Shown: piece after piece, positions 25,138-32,612 of the stretch
How positions within the stretch are numbered: position 1 is the first letter of the stretch
Layout: every line of letters begins with the position of its first letter
Assembly (NCBI GenBank): GCA_030153045.1
Contig: JASLID010000006.1
Span: 1 to 37,767, forward strand
Direction: 5' to 3'
Length of the DNA: 37,767 nt
Origin: Flavobacterium sp.
GTDB lineage: Bacteria > Bacteroidota > Bacteroidia > Flavobacteriales > Flavobacteriaceae
Made by a program: the position numbers and the translations under genes
The notes under the pieces: model-generated
Told to the model about the DNA's origin: nothing
The model's input: the letters and a program-made list of their open reading frames with translations, nothing else
Databases searched by the model: none

Positions 25138-25902
25138 TTAAATATTAAGAATTAAATTATCATATGCTAAAAAGACGTTTTCTGGAAGCTTGCTTTGTAC
25201 TTCTTGGTGAAAACCTAATATGTGACTAATATGCGTTAAATAAGCTTTTTTAGGACGTACTACAGCTATAAAAGCTAAAGCTTCTTCCAAATTAAAATGA
25301 GTGCTATGAGGTTCTTCACGCAAAGCGTTTATAACCAATACCTCTAGATTTTGAAGTTTAGCAATTTCTTCTTCTTCAACCTTTTTTACATCAGTCAAAT
25401 AAGCGAAATTGTCAAATCTGAATCCAAAAACCTGCAAATTACCATGCATAACGTTTATGGGAACAATTTTTTTATCCGAAATTACAATGTCCTCATTATT
25501 TTTGACTTCTAAAGGCTTTACACCTGGTGCTCCAGGATACTTATTTTCGGTTTCAAAAATATAATCAAATCGTCTTTCTAAATTTTTTAAAACCCGCTCA
25601 TGCGCAAAAATAGGAATTTCACCTTGCTTGAAAAAAAACGGACGAATATCATCTAAACCTGCGGTATGATCAGAATGCTCATGAGTAAAAAAAATGGCAT
25701 CAATTTTGGGGCATTTCGATGTGAGCATTTGCTGACGAAAGTCTGGACCACAATCGACAACAAACGAAAGATTATCCCACTCTATCCAAACAGAAACACG
25801 TAATCGCTTGTCTTTTACATCTTCACTTTGGCATACAGAATGGTGGCTTCCTATAACAGGAATGCCTTGTGAGGTGCCAGTACCTAAAAAATAGACTTTC
25901 AA
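25138..25902 (-). CDS. MBL-fold metal-dependent hydrolase (PhnP-like)
   Basis: A cytosolic metallo-beta-lactamase-fold enzyme of 254 residues. The metal motif is THEHSDH (His74, His76, Asp78, His79). The N-terminal FLGTGTSQGIPVIG and the VCQSEDVKDKRLR segment are typical of the PhnP/phosphodiesterase-like subgroup, and a further His sits in YLTHISH. No phn genes are near, so a general phosphodiesterase role is more likely than phosphonate breakdown. It is divergent from the 25986 gene. Confidence 0.85.
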   Translation of the reverse strand: MKVYFLGTGTSQGIPVIGSHHSVCQSEDVKDKRLRVSVWIEWDNLSFVVDCGPDFRQQMLTSKCPKIDAIFFTHEHSDHTAGLDDIRPFFFKQGEIPIFAHERVLKNLERRFDYIFETENKYPGAPGVKPLEVKNNEDIVISDKKIVPINVMHGNLQVFGFRFDNFAYLTDVKKVEEEEIAKLQNLEVLVINALREEPHSTHFNLEEALAFIAVVRPKKAYLTHISHILGFHQEVQSKLPENVFLAYDNLILNI

Positions 25903-25917
25903 TTAGTATAATTTTCA

Positions 25918-25966
25918 CAAAAATAAAGATTAATTTGATAAAAAAAGGTTCATTTTATTAACTTTG
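25918..25966. promoter_or_regulatory. Divergent promoters between the MBL gene and the 25986 gene
   Basis: Plus strand: TTG at 25935-25937, a 21-base spacer and TAACTTTG at 25959-25966, an exact consensus match 20 bases before the ATG. Minus strand: TATTTTTG (25918-25925) just upstream of the MBL start, without a clear -33 element. Confidence 0.6.
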
Positions 25967-25985
25967 CAATGTATTTACCCCAATA

Positions 25986-27452
25986 ATGAAAAATTTAGAA
26001 AAAGAAATCACGCTGAAGGGAGATAAAGTTATTGAACAAATACCTTCAATAACTGATAAAGCCCTAAGAATCAATCTTAACGATAACATTTACGGAACCT
26101 TTGCAGAAATTGGTGCTGGACAAGAAACTGTCCGACATTTTTTTAGAGCAGGTGGTTCATCTGGAACCATTGCTAAAGCTATGTCTGCCTACGACAAAGA
26201 CTTTAGTGATGCGATTTACGGAATTGAAGACGACGGCCGTTATGTAACCGAAAGTCGCTTGCGAAAAATGTTAAACCATGAAGTAGAACTGATTGAACAA
26301 CGTTTAAATCGTGACAAGCACCCTTCTAAAATGTTTTTCAGTTATGCCAATACTGTGGCTACCATAGATTTTGCAAAGCAATTTAAAGGTCACGGTTGGG
26401 TAGGAATTAAATACCAAATTGAACCAGACGAAGCCTATAACGAGATATTACTACACATCCGATTTAAAGAAACTGATGCTAAATTACAACAGGAAACTTT
26501 AGGAAAATTAGGTGTAAACTTGATTTACGGTGCTTTTTACAAATACAATGATCCTAAACGATTGTTGCGTTATTTATACGACCATATTGAAAAGGACCAA
26601 CTGGAAATAGATACAATTAACTTTTCAGGCCCAAGATTTGCTGATGTAGACAACCGTTTAATGAGTTTACAGTTGGTTAAAAACAACATGACTGATGCCG
26701 TTATGTTTGATCCAACAGGAAAAAACGTATTACCAGCTGCTATTTTATACAAAAAGAACATATTGGCTTTACGTGGCAGTTTTAGACCTGTAACGAAGGT
26801 AAATATGGACATGTATGAGAAATCTTTACAAATGTTTGTTGATGAAAATAAAGTAAAGAGAGAAAATACATTAGTCGTTTTTGAAATTACCCTTTCGAAT
26901 CTTCGTTCTGATGGAGAAATTGATGAAAGAGATTTTATGGATAGAGCCGAATTGCTTTGTTCATTAGGTCAAACCGTAATGATTTCAAATTTCCAAGAAT
27001 ACTATAAAGTGGTTGAATATTTCTCTAATTATACCAAAGCCCGTATGGGATTAGCTTTAGGTGTGAATAATTTAGTAGATATTTTTGACGAAAAATACTA
27101 TCGCCATTTAAGTGGTGGTATTTTGGAAGCTTTTGGAAAGTTATTCTACAGAGATTTAAAAGTTTTCTTATACCCAATGGAAGACGAAAACGGAACCATT
27201 TTAAACTCTCAAAACTTAAAAGTGCATCCACGTATGAAAGAGTTATATAAATTCTTTGCTTACAATGGAAAAGTAATTGATATTACCGATTTTGAAAAAG
27301 AAAATCTTAAAATTTTCTCTAGAGAAGTATTAAAAATGATCAGCCAAGGGAAGCCTGGTTGGGAAAAAATGCTTCCTGAAGGAATTGCTGAGTTAATTAA
27401 AAAAGACCATCTTTTTGGATTTGATACTAACAGGATTGCTGAAAAAGTTTAA
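25986..27452 (+). CDS. Large conserved protein of unknown function
   Basis: A protein of 488 residues with neither signal peptide nor membrane helix, so cytosolic. I recall close homologues throughout Flavobacteria, sometimes labelled TonB-dependent receptor or nicotinate-nucleotide adenylyltransferase; neither label fits. There is no beta-barrel, plug domain or signal, and no HxGH nucleotidyltransferase motif. Striking segments are GTFAEIGAGQETVRHFFRAG (39-58), GSSGTIAKAMSAYDKDFSDA (58-77), HGWVGIKYQIEP (about 135-146), and RMGLALGVNNLVDIFDEKYY (about 355). The only Cys is near 328. It is monocistronic, with an exact promoter and a strong terminator. Function unknown. Confidence 0.85.
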   Translation: MKNLEKEITLKGDKVIEQIPSITDKALRINLNDNIYGTFAEIGAGQETVRHFFRAGGSSGTIAKAMSAYDKDFSDAIYGIEDDGRYVTESRLRKMLNHEVELIEQRLNRDKHPSKMFFSYANTVATIDFAKQFKGHGWVGIKYQIEPDEAYNEILLHIRFKETDAKLQQETLGKLGVNLIYGAFYKYNDPKRLLRYLYDHIEKDQLEIDTINFSGPRFADVDNRLMSLQLVKNNMTDAVMFDPTGKNVLPAAILYKKNILALRGSFRPVTKVNMDMYEKSLQMFVDENKVKRENTLVVFEITLSNLRSDGEIDERDFMDRAELLCSLGQTVMISNFQEYYKVVEYFSNYTKARMGLALGVNNLVDIFDEKYYRHLSGGILEAFGKLFYRDLKVFLYPMEDENGTILNSQNLKVHPRMKELYKFFAYNGKVIDITDFEKENLKIFSREVLKMISQGKPGWEKMLPEGIAELIKKDHLFGFDTNRIAEKV

Positions 27453-27464
27453 TTTTTAAGATAA

Positions 27465-27508
27465 TAATAAAATAGGCCAGATAAAATTTTATCTGGCCTA
27501 TTTTATTA
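27465..27508. terminator. Bidirectional terminator (22-bp perfect palindrome)
   Basis: The arms 27465-27486 and 27487-27508 are exact complements, with GGCC cores and AT-rich ends. The palindrome lies between the convergent 25986-27452 and bcp genes. Confidence 0.9.
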
Positions 27509-27521
27509 AAAAATGACATCA

Positions 27522-27974
27522 CTATATTAATATCTGATTACTGTGATCTTTGGTTTTTACTTTCTCGATAACTTCTTCAATAATTCCTTTTTCATCAATT
27601 ACGAAAGTTGTTCTGTGAATGCCGTCGAATTCTCTTCCCATAAACTTTTTAGGTCCCCAAACGCCAAATGCTTCAATAACCGATTTATCTTCATCAGCTA
27701 AAAGCGGAAACGGTAACTGAAACTTGGTTGCAAACTTTGCTTGCTTCTTAACACTATCTGCACTTACACCCAGCAATTCATAGTTATTGGCTTTAAAACG
27801 TTCGAAATTATCTCTTAAATCGCATGCTTCGGCTGTACAACCCGGCGTGTCAGCTTTTGGATAAAAGAAAACCACCAGCTTTTTACCAGCATAATCTGCT
27901 AATTTGTGCGTTTTACCATCTTGATCAATTCCAGAAAAACCCGGAGCTTTATCCCCTTTTTGAAGTGTTGTCAT
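27522..27974 (-). CDS. bcp: Thioredoxin-dependent thiol peroxidase (PrxQ/Bcp)
   Basis: A peroxiredoxin of 150 residues that reduces hydroperoxides with electrons from thioredoxin. The peroxidatic Cys46 in DTPGCTAEA and the resolving Cys51 five residues later are the PrxQ arrangement. Other landmarks are VVFFYPKADTPGC, LLGVSADSVKKQAKF and FPLLADEDKSVIEAFGVWG. It is cytosolic, transcribed divergently from the endonuclease III gene, and appears to be a single-gene unit. Confidence 0.95.
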   Translation of the reverse strand: MTTLQKGDKAPGFSGIDQDGKTHKLADYAGKKLVVFFYPKADTPGCTAEACDLRDNFERFKANNYELLGVSADSVKKQAKFATKFQLPFPLLADEDKSVIEAFGVWGPKKFMGREFDGIHRTTFVIDEKGIIEEVIEKVKTKDHSNQILI

Positions 27975-28071
27975 TTATAATTTAGGATTTTAGATATTAT
28001 ACTTTAGATTTATTTTGATATTGCAATTGCCATCGAAATTGACTTATTTTACATTCCAAAATTAAACTAAA

Positions 28072-28731
28072 ATGACCAAATCTGAACGTGCAACATTTGT
28101 TATTAATACGCTAAAAGAAATATATCCAACCATTCCTATTCCGTTAGATCACAAAGATCCGTACACTTTATTGATTGCGGTTCTACTTTCGGCGCAATGT
28201 ACTGATGTTCGTGTAAACCAAATTACACCATTACTTTTTGCCAAAGCTGATAATCCCTACGATATGATTAAACTTTCTGTGGAAGAAATAAGAGAAATAA
28301 TCAAGCCTTGTGGACTTTCACCCATGAAATCGAAAGGTATTTTTGGATTGTCACAAATTCTTATTGAAAAACACAACGGTCAGGTGCCACAAAGTTTTGA
28401 AGCTCTGGAAGAGTTACCCGCAGTAGGTCACAAAACAGCTAGCGTAGTTATGAGTCAAGCATTTGGGGTTCCGGCATTCCCTGTCGATACCCATATTCAC
28501 CGATTAATGTATCGTTGGAATTTAACCAATGGAAAAAATGTCGTTCAAACCGAAAAAGATGCTAAAGCTATTTTTCCAAAAGAAACATGGAACGATTTGC
28601 ACTTACAAATTATTTGGTACGGCAGAGAATATTCGCAAGCAAGAGGTTGGAATTTAGAAAAAGACATTATTACCAAAACCATTGGAAGATCATCAGTTCT
28701 GAAAGAATATTACAAAAAAAACGCCCAATAA
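28072..28731 (+). CDS. nth: Endonuclease III-type DNA glycosylase lacking the Fe-S cluster
   Basis: A base-excision-repair glycosylase/AP lyase of 219 residues in the HhH-GPD superfamily. The helix-hairpin-helix is LEELPAVGHKTASVV with catalytic Lys121, and catalytic Asp139 lies in FPVDTHIHR. The C-terminus should carry four Cys for a [4Fe-4S] cluster, but after WYGREYS it reads ARGWNLEKDIITKTIGR with no Cys. The only Cys residues are 43 and 80. The length is close to the usual 211. Oxidised-pyrimidine specificity is inferred from the family. Divergent from bcp. Confidence 0.92.
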   Translation: MTKSERATFVINTLKEIYPTIPIPLDHKDPYTLLIAVLLSAQCTDVRVNQITPLLFAKADNPYDMIKLSVEEIREIIKPCGLSPMKSKGIFGLSQILIEKHNGQVPQSFEALEELPAVGHKTASVVMSQAFGVPAFPVDTHIHRLMYRWNLTNGKNVVQTEKDAKAIFPKETWNDLHLQIIWYGREYSQARGWNLEKDIITKTIGRSSVLKEYYKKNAQ

Positions 28732-28744
28732 TAATTGGACGTTT
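28713..28744 (-). terminator. Terminator of the sigma factor / small-protein transcript
   Basis: An 11-bp stem (28719-28729 with 28734-28744) whose one irregular pair becomes G-U on the minus strand. A T run follows on that strand (complement of 28714-28721). It lies just beyond the small gene at 28751-28894 and overlaps the end of nth, which it may also terminate weakly. Confidence 0.7.
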
Positions 28745-28750
28745 CTTTAC

Positions 28751-28894
28751 TTAATTTGAAATGGTTTCATAACTAACATCACCAATCTTAACTATTCTTA
28801 ATGCTTTCGAATAGTTCAATATAAAATTGAGTGTTTCTTTTTTAGGTAACATCTTTGGGGTTGCATTTTTCTTTTTAGTGTAAAGTTTCGCCAT
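28751..28894 (-). CDS. 47-residue small basic protein downstream of the sigma factor
   Basis: A small gene on the minus strand reads MAKLYTKKKNATPKMLPKKE, continues with a hydrophobic/basic helix-like part (NFILNYSKALRIVKIGDVSYE) and ends with SN then TAA. It begins 49 bases after the sigma factor stop and ends directly before a minus-strand terminator, so it is the last gene of that transcript. The product is basic at the N-terminus, has no membrane helix or Cys, and could be a small regulatory or nucleic-acid-binding protein. I believe similar small proteins occur next to this sigma factor in other Flavobacteria, but this is from memory. Confidence 0.7.
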   Translation of the reverse strand: MAKLYTKKKNATPKMLPKKETLNFILNYSKALRIVKIGDVSYETISN

Positions 28895-28943
28895 ACTAAT
28901 AATTAATTTTTATTGTATAACGCAATCCCAAGACGGATATTGC

Positions 28944-29528
28944 CTAATTGGTCAAAATAATTTGATTTTTTTCTATTATTCTTCTTAGGTTCATTAAAGC
29001 ATAACGCATTCTACCCAAGGCTGTATTAATGCTAACGCCTGTTAAATCAGCAATTTCTTTAAAACTCAGGTCTTGATAAATACGCATTTCTAACACTTCT
29101 TTTTGATCGCTTGGAAGTTCATTTATTAGTTTCAATAAATCATTCTCTACTTGTTCAGTAATAATTTGACTTTCCACATTCGGGCTATTGTCAGTCATTA
29201 TCGAAAAAATAGAAAACTCCTCCGTCTCACGATACATGGGCATTTTTTTATTTTTTCTGAAATAATCTATAATCAAATTATGGGCTATACGCATCACCCA
29301 AGGTAAAAACTTACCTTCTTCATTATAGGCATTCCCTTTTAAAGTTTTAATTACTTTGATAAAAGTATCTTGAAAAATATCATCCGATAAATCTCTATCT
29401 AGGACTTTAGAATAAATAAATCCATAAATTTTAGACTGATGTCTGTTAACCAAAATGGCCAATGCATTTTCGTTTCCATCAATATAGTCTTTGACTAATA
29501 AAGCGTCTGGGAGTTGAGTTGTAGCCAT
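28944..29528 (-). CDS. ECF-type RNA polymerase sigma factor
   Basis: A sigma-70-family protein of 194 residues with sigma region 2 (about 20-95, including DIFQDTFIKVIKTLKG and WVMRIAHNLIIDYFRK) and region 4 (about 130-190, including EVLEMRIYQDLSFKEIADLTGVS and the helix-turn-helix TALGRMRYALMNL). Regions 1.1 and 3 are missing, as in ECF factors. No anti-sigma gene is next to it; a 47-residue small gene follows. The leader is about 90 bases and can fold. The signal and regulon are unknown. Confidence 0.93.
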   Translation of the reverse strand: MATTQLPDALLVKDYIDGNENALAILVNRHQSKIYGFIYSKVLDRDLSDDIFQDTFIKVIKTLKGNAYNEEGKFLPWVMRIAHNLIIDYFRKNKKMPMYRETEEFSIFSIMTDNSPNVESQIITEQVENDLLKLINELPSDQKEVLEMRIYQDLSFKEIADLTGVSINTALGRMRYALMNLRRIIEKNQIILTN

Positions 29529-29531
29529 AAC

Positions 29532-29586
29532 AATACTTTTAGATTTTTGGGTTTATCTTAAGAGAATAGTCTCTTTTAAAAGTATT
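29532..29586 (-). other. Foldable leader of the sigma factor mRNA
   Basis: Between the promoter candidate and the start codon, AATACTTTT (29532-29540) can pair with AAAAGTATT (29578-29586). Inside lies a second hairpin, AAGAGA (29560-29565) with TCTCTT (29570-29575), with an ATAG loop. The outer stem ends only a few bases from the start codon, so it could affect translation. Confidence 0.4.
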
Positions 29587-29625
29587 TTTTTACTATGCGC
29601 TACAATTTTTGGTGTTAATAGAATT

Positions 29626-29659
29626 CAAATTTAACGTATTTTATTTTATATAAACAAAA
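29626..29659 (-). promoter_or_regulatory. Promoter candidate of the sigma factor gene
   Basis: The minus strand shows TTG (complement of 29657-29659), a 23-base spacer and TAAATTTG (29626-29633), an exact -7 match. The 5' leader would be about 90 bases. Confidence 0.5.
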
Positions 29660-29763
29660 TTTAGAATAAAATTTAACATTTTTCGGAAAATAATAAATTA
29701 AAATTAGAGTTAGGGCCTCTTATTTACTTCTTTACTGGGCTTCAAAAAAATTATAGAAATGAT

Positions 29764-29771
29764 TATCTTTG
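29764..29771 (+). promoter_or_regulatory. -7 element for uvrA
   Basis: TATCTTTG matches TAnnTTTG exactly and lies 18 bases before the ATG at 29790, implying a very short leader. A -33 TTG at normal distance is not evident. The rest of the gap 29660-29763 shows nothing else. Confidence 0.5.
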
Positions 29772-29789
29772 TGAAAATGATATTTCTAT

Positions 29790-32576
29790 ATGCAAACTGA
29801 TTTTTCAACGCTAGAACCTAAAAAAAACATACTGATTAAAGGTGCTCAAATTCACAATTTGAAAAACCTTGATGTGGCCATTCCTCGAAACAAATTAGTA
29901 GTTATTACAGGTTTATCAGGTTCAGGAAAATCAAGTTTAGCTTTTGACACTTTATATGCCGAAGGACAACGTCGTTATGTAGAAAGCTTATCCTCTTATG
30001 CTAGACAATTTCTTGGAAGATTAGACAAACCTAAAGTTGAATACATCAAAGGAATTGCTCCTGCCATTGCCATTGAGCAGAAAGTGAATACAACCAATGC
30101 TCGTTCAACGGTAGGAACATCAACCGAGATATACGATTATTTAAAATTATTGTACGCTCGAATTGGAAAAACCATTTCACCGGTTTCTGGTTTAGAAGTG
30201 AAAAAAGATACCGTTTCAGATGTTATTAATGGTATAAAAGTATTAGAATTAGAAAGCAAATGGTTACTCCTTTCCCCTATTCATTTGGAAGAAGGTAGAA
30301 AACTAGAAGATAAACTCAAAGTATTACTTCAACAAGGTTTTGCTCGTATTTTAGTGAATAATGAAATGGTTCGTTTAGACGAAATCGACCAACATTCATT
30401 AGACAACAAAGACATTCTGCTCATTATTGACCGAATTATTGTTAAAGACGACGAAGAATTCTATAACCGTTTGGCCGATTCTATTCAAACTGCTTTTTAC
30501 GAAGGAAAAGGGATATGCTTCTTACAAGAATTAAATTCAGATAAAAAATACACTTACAGTTCTAATTTTGAATTAGATGGTATTCAGTTTTTAGAACCCA
30601 ATGTGCATTTATTCAGCTTTAACAATCCTTACGGAGCATGCCCAGTTTGTGAAGGTTACGGAAACATTATTGGAATTGATGAAGAATTAGTTATCCCAAA
30701 CACCGCTTTATCTGTCTTTGAAAATGCAATATTTCCTTGGCGTGGTGAAAGCATGGGTTGGTATCGTGACGAATTGGTAAACAATAGTCATAAATTTGAT
30801 TTTCCTGTTCACAAGCCTTATTTCCAACTTTCGGAAGCGCAAAAAGACTTGATTTGGAAAGGAAATAAATATTTTCAAGGACTAAATGATTTCTTCAAAG
30901 AACTCGAAGAAAAAAATTATAAAATTCAAAACCGTGTGATGTTGTCGCGTTACCGTGGCAAAACAAAATGCCACAGTTGCAAAGGGAAACGTTTGCGTCA
31001 GGAAGTATACAATATCAAAGTAGGAGGAAAAACATTACCTGAATTGGTCGATTTATCTATCAAGAACACTATTTTATTCTTCAAAGATTTACAATTATCA
31101 GAATACGATACCAAAGTAGCCAAACGTTTACTAATAGAAATTAATAGCCGATTGTCTTTTTTACAGGAAGTTGGTTTGGACTATTTGACGCTAAATCGAA
31201 ATTCAGCCACACTTTCTGGTGGTGAATCACAACGAATTAACTTGGCAACATCATTAGGAAGTAGTTTAGTAGGTTCGATGTATATTCTTGATGAACCAAG
31301 TATTGGTTTACACCCAAAAGACACTGAAAGATTAATCAAAGTATTGCTTTCACTTCGTGACTTAGGAAATACTGTAATTGTCGTTGAACACGATGAAGAC
31401 ATTATGAAAGCTGCTGACATGATTATTGATATTGGTCCAGAAGCAGGAACTTTTGGAGGAGAACTAGTAGCACAAGGTACATATGAAGAAATTCTGAAAT
31501 CAAACTCCTTGACATCCTTATATTTGAATGGAAAATTAGAAATTGAAGTCCCTAAAAAACGAAGAAAGTTCAAAAACCATGTGGATGTTAAAGGGGCTCG
31601 TGAAAATAACCTCCAAAATATTGATGTTACTTTTCCTTTAGATGTTCTAACGGTCATAACTGGAGTTTCGGGTTCAGGAAAAAGTACTTTGGTCAAAAAA
31701 ATATTATTTCCAGCCATTCAAAAAAAATTGGAAGGCGTAGGAGAAAAAGCGGGGCAATTCTCTGAATTATCAGGTAGTTTTTCACACATCAAACATATTG
31801 AATATGTGGATCAGAACCCAATTGGTAGAAGTTCACGTTCCAATCCAGTGACGTATATTAAGGCCTATGATGATATTCGTGATTTGTATGCCAAAGAAAA
31901 ACTCTCGAAAAACAGAGGATATCAAGCCAAACACTTTTCATTTAATGTGGATGGTGGCCGATGTGAAACCTGCAAAGGCGAAGGTTCTATTAATGTCGAA
32001 ATGGTCTTTATGGCCGATGTATCCTTGCCTTGTGAAACCTGTAACGGAAAACGTTTCAAAAAAGAAGTCTTAGAAGTTACTTTTGAAGGCAAAAACATTG
32101 ATGATATTCTAACCATGACCATTGACGATGCTTTGACCTTTTTTACAGAAACCAAACAAATTAAAATTTCACAAAAATTACAGCCTTTACAAGATGTTGG
32201 TTTAGGTTATGTACAATTAGGGCAATCGTCCTCAACACTTTCAGGTGGTGAAGCACAACGTATCAAATTAGCTTCCTTTTTAGTGAAAGGAACAACGAAA
32301 GACAAAGCGTTATTTGTTTTTGATGAACCAACCACAGGGTTACACTTTCACGACATCAAGAAATTATTAGCCTCATTTGAAGCTTTAATTGAAAAAGGAC
32401 ATTCTATCATCGTTATCGAACACAATTTGGATTTAATTAAATGTGCCGATTATATAATTGATTTAGGTCCCGAAGGCGGAGAAAACGGCGGAAAATTACT
32501 GGCTTTTGGAACTCCTGAAGAAATCGTAGAAAACAAAGATTCTGTTACTGCAAAATATTTAAAAGAAAAACTATAA
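29790..32576 (+). CDS. uvrA: Excinuclease ABC subunit A
   Basis: The damage-recognition ATPase of nucleotide excision repair, 928 residues, close to the usual 940. Two ABC ATPase halves are complete: Walker A GLSGSGKSSLAFDTLYAEG with the YVESLSSYARQFLG segment, signature LSGGESQRINL, Walker B YILDEPSIGLHP, then the second Walker A GVSGSGKSTLV, signature LSGGEAQRIKLA and Walker B FDEPTTGLHF. Zinc-binding CxxC pairs are present (CPVCEGYG, CHSCKGKR, CETCKGEG, CETCNGKR). Transcribed alone, with a short leader and its own terminator. Cytosolic; partners UvrB and UvrC are not in the window. Confidence 0.98.
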   Translation: MQTDFSTLEPKKNILIKGAQIHNLKNLDVAIPRNKLVVITGLSGSGKSSLAFDTLYAEGQRRYVESLSSYARQFLGRLDKPKVEYIKGIAPAIAIEQKVNTTNARSTVGTSTEIYDYLKLLYARIGKTISPVSGLEVKKDTVSDVINGIKVLELESKWLLLSPIHLEEGRKLEDKLKVLLQQGFARILVNNEMVRLDEIDQHSLDNKDILLIIDRIIVKDDEEFYNRLADSIQTAFYEGKGICFLQELNSDKKYTYSSNFELDGIQFLEPNVHLFSFNNPYGACPVCEGYGNIIGIDEELVIPNTALSVFENAIFPWRGESMGWYRDELVNNSHKFDFPVHKPYFQLSEAQKDLIWKGNKYFQGLNDFFKELEEKNYKIQNRVMLSRYRGKTKCHSCKGKRLRQEVYNIKVGGKTLPELVDLSIKNTILFFKDLQLSEYDTKVAKRLLIEINSRLSFLQEVGLDYLTLNRNSATLSGGESQRINLATSLGSSLVGSMYILDEPSIGLHPKDTERLIKVLLSLRDLGNTVIVVEHDEDIMKAADMIIDIGPEAGTFGGELVAQGTYEEILKSNSLTSLYLNGKLEIEVPKKRRKFKNHVDVKGARENNLQNIDVTFPLDVLTVITGVSGSGKSTLVKKILFPAIQKKLEGVGEKAGQFSELSGSFSHIKHIEYVDQNPIGRSSRSNPVTYIKAYDDIRDLYAKEKLSKNRGYQAKHFSFNVDGGRCETCKGEGSINVEMVFMADVSLPCETCNGKRFKKEVLEVTFEGKNIDDILTMTIDDALTFFTETKQIKISQKLQPLQDVGLGYVQLGQSSSTLSGGEAQRIKLASFLVKGTTKDKALFVFDEPTTGLHFHDIKKLLASFEALIEKGHSIIVIEHNLDLIKCADYIIDLGPEGGENGGKLLAFGTPEEIVENKDSVTAKYLKEKL

Positions 32577-32580
32577 AACA

Positions 32581-32610
32581 AAAAAGGGAAATAGCAGTAT
32601 TTCCCTTTTT
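32581..32610. terminator. Bidirectional terminator between uvrA and the M28 gene
   Basis: A 13-bp stem (32581-32593 with 32598-32610) with a GCAG loop, A run on the left and T run on the right, between convergent genes. Confidence 0.88.
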
Positions 32611-32612
32611 CA

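Noticed and set aside
25986..27452. TonB-dependent receptor or nicotinate-nucleotide adenylyltransferase identity
   Set aside because: No signal peptide, plug or beta-barrel pattern and no HxGH-type nucleotidyltransferase motif are present.
31181..31717. Minus-strand open frame of 178 codons inside uvrA
   Set aside because: It lies wholly opposite conserved UvrA ATPase motifs and has no recognisable features of its own.
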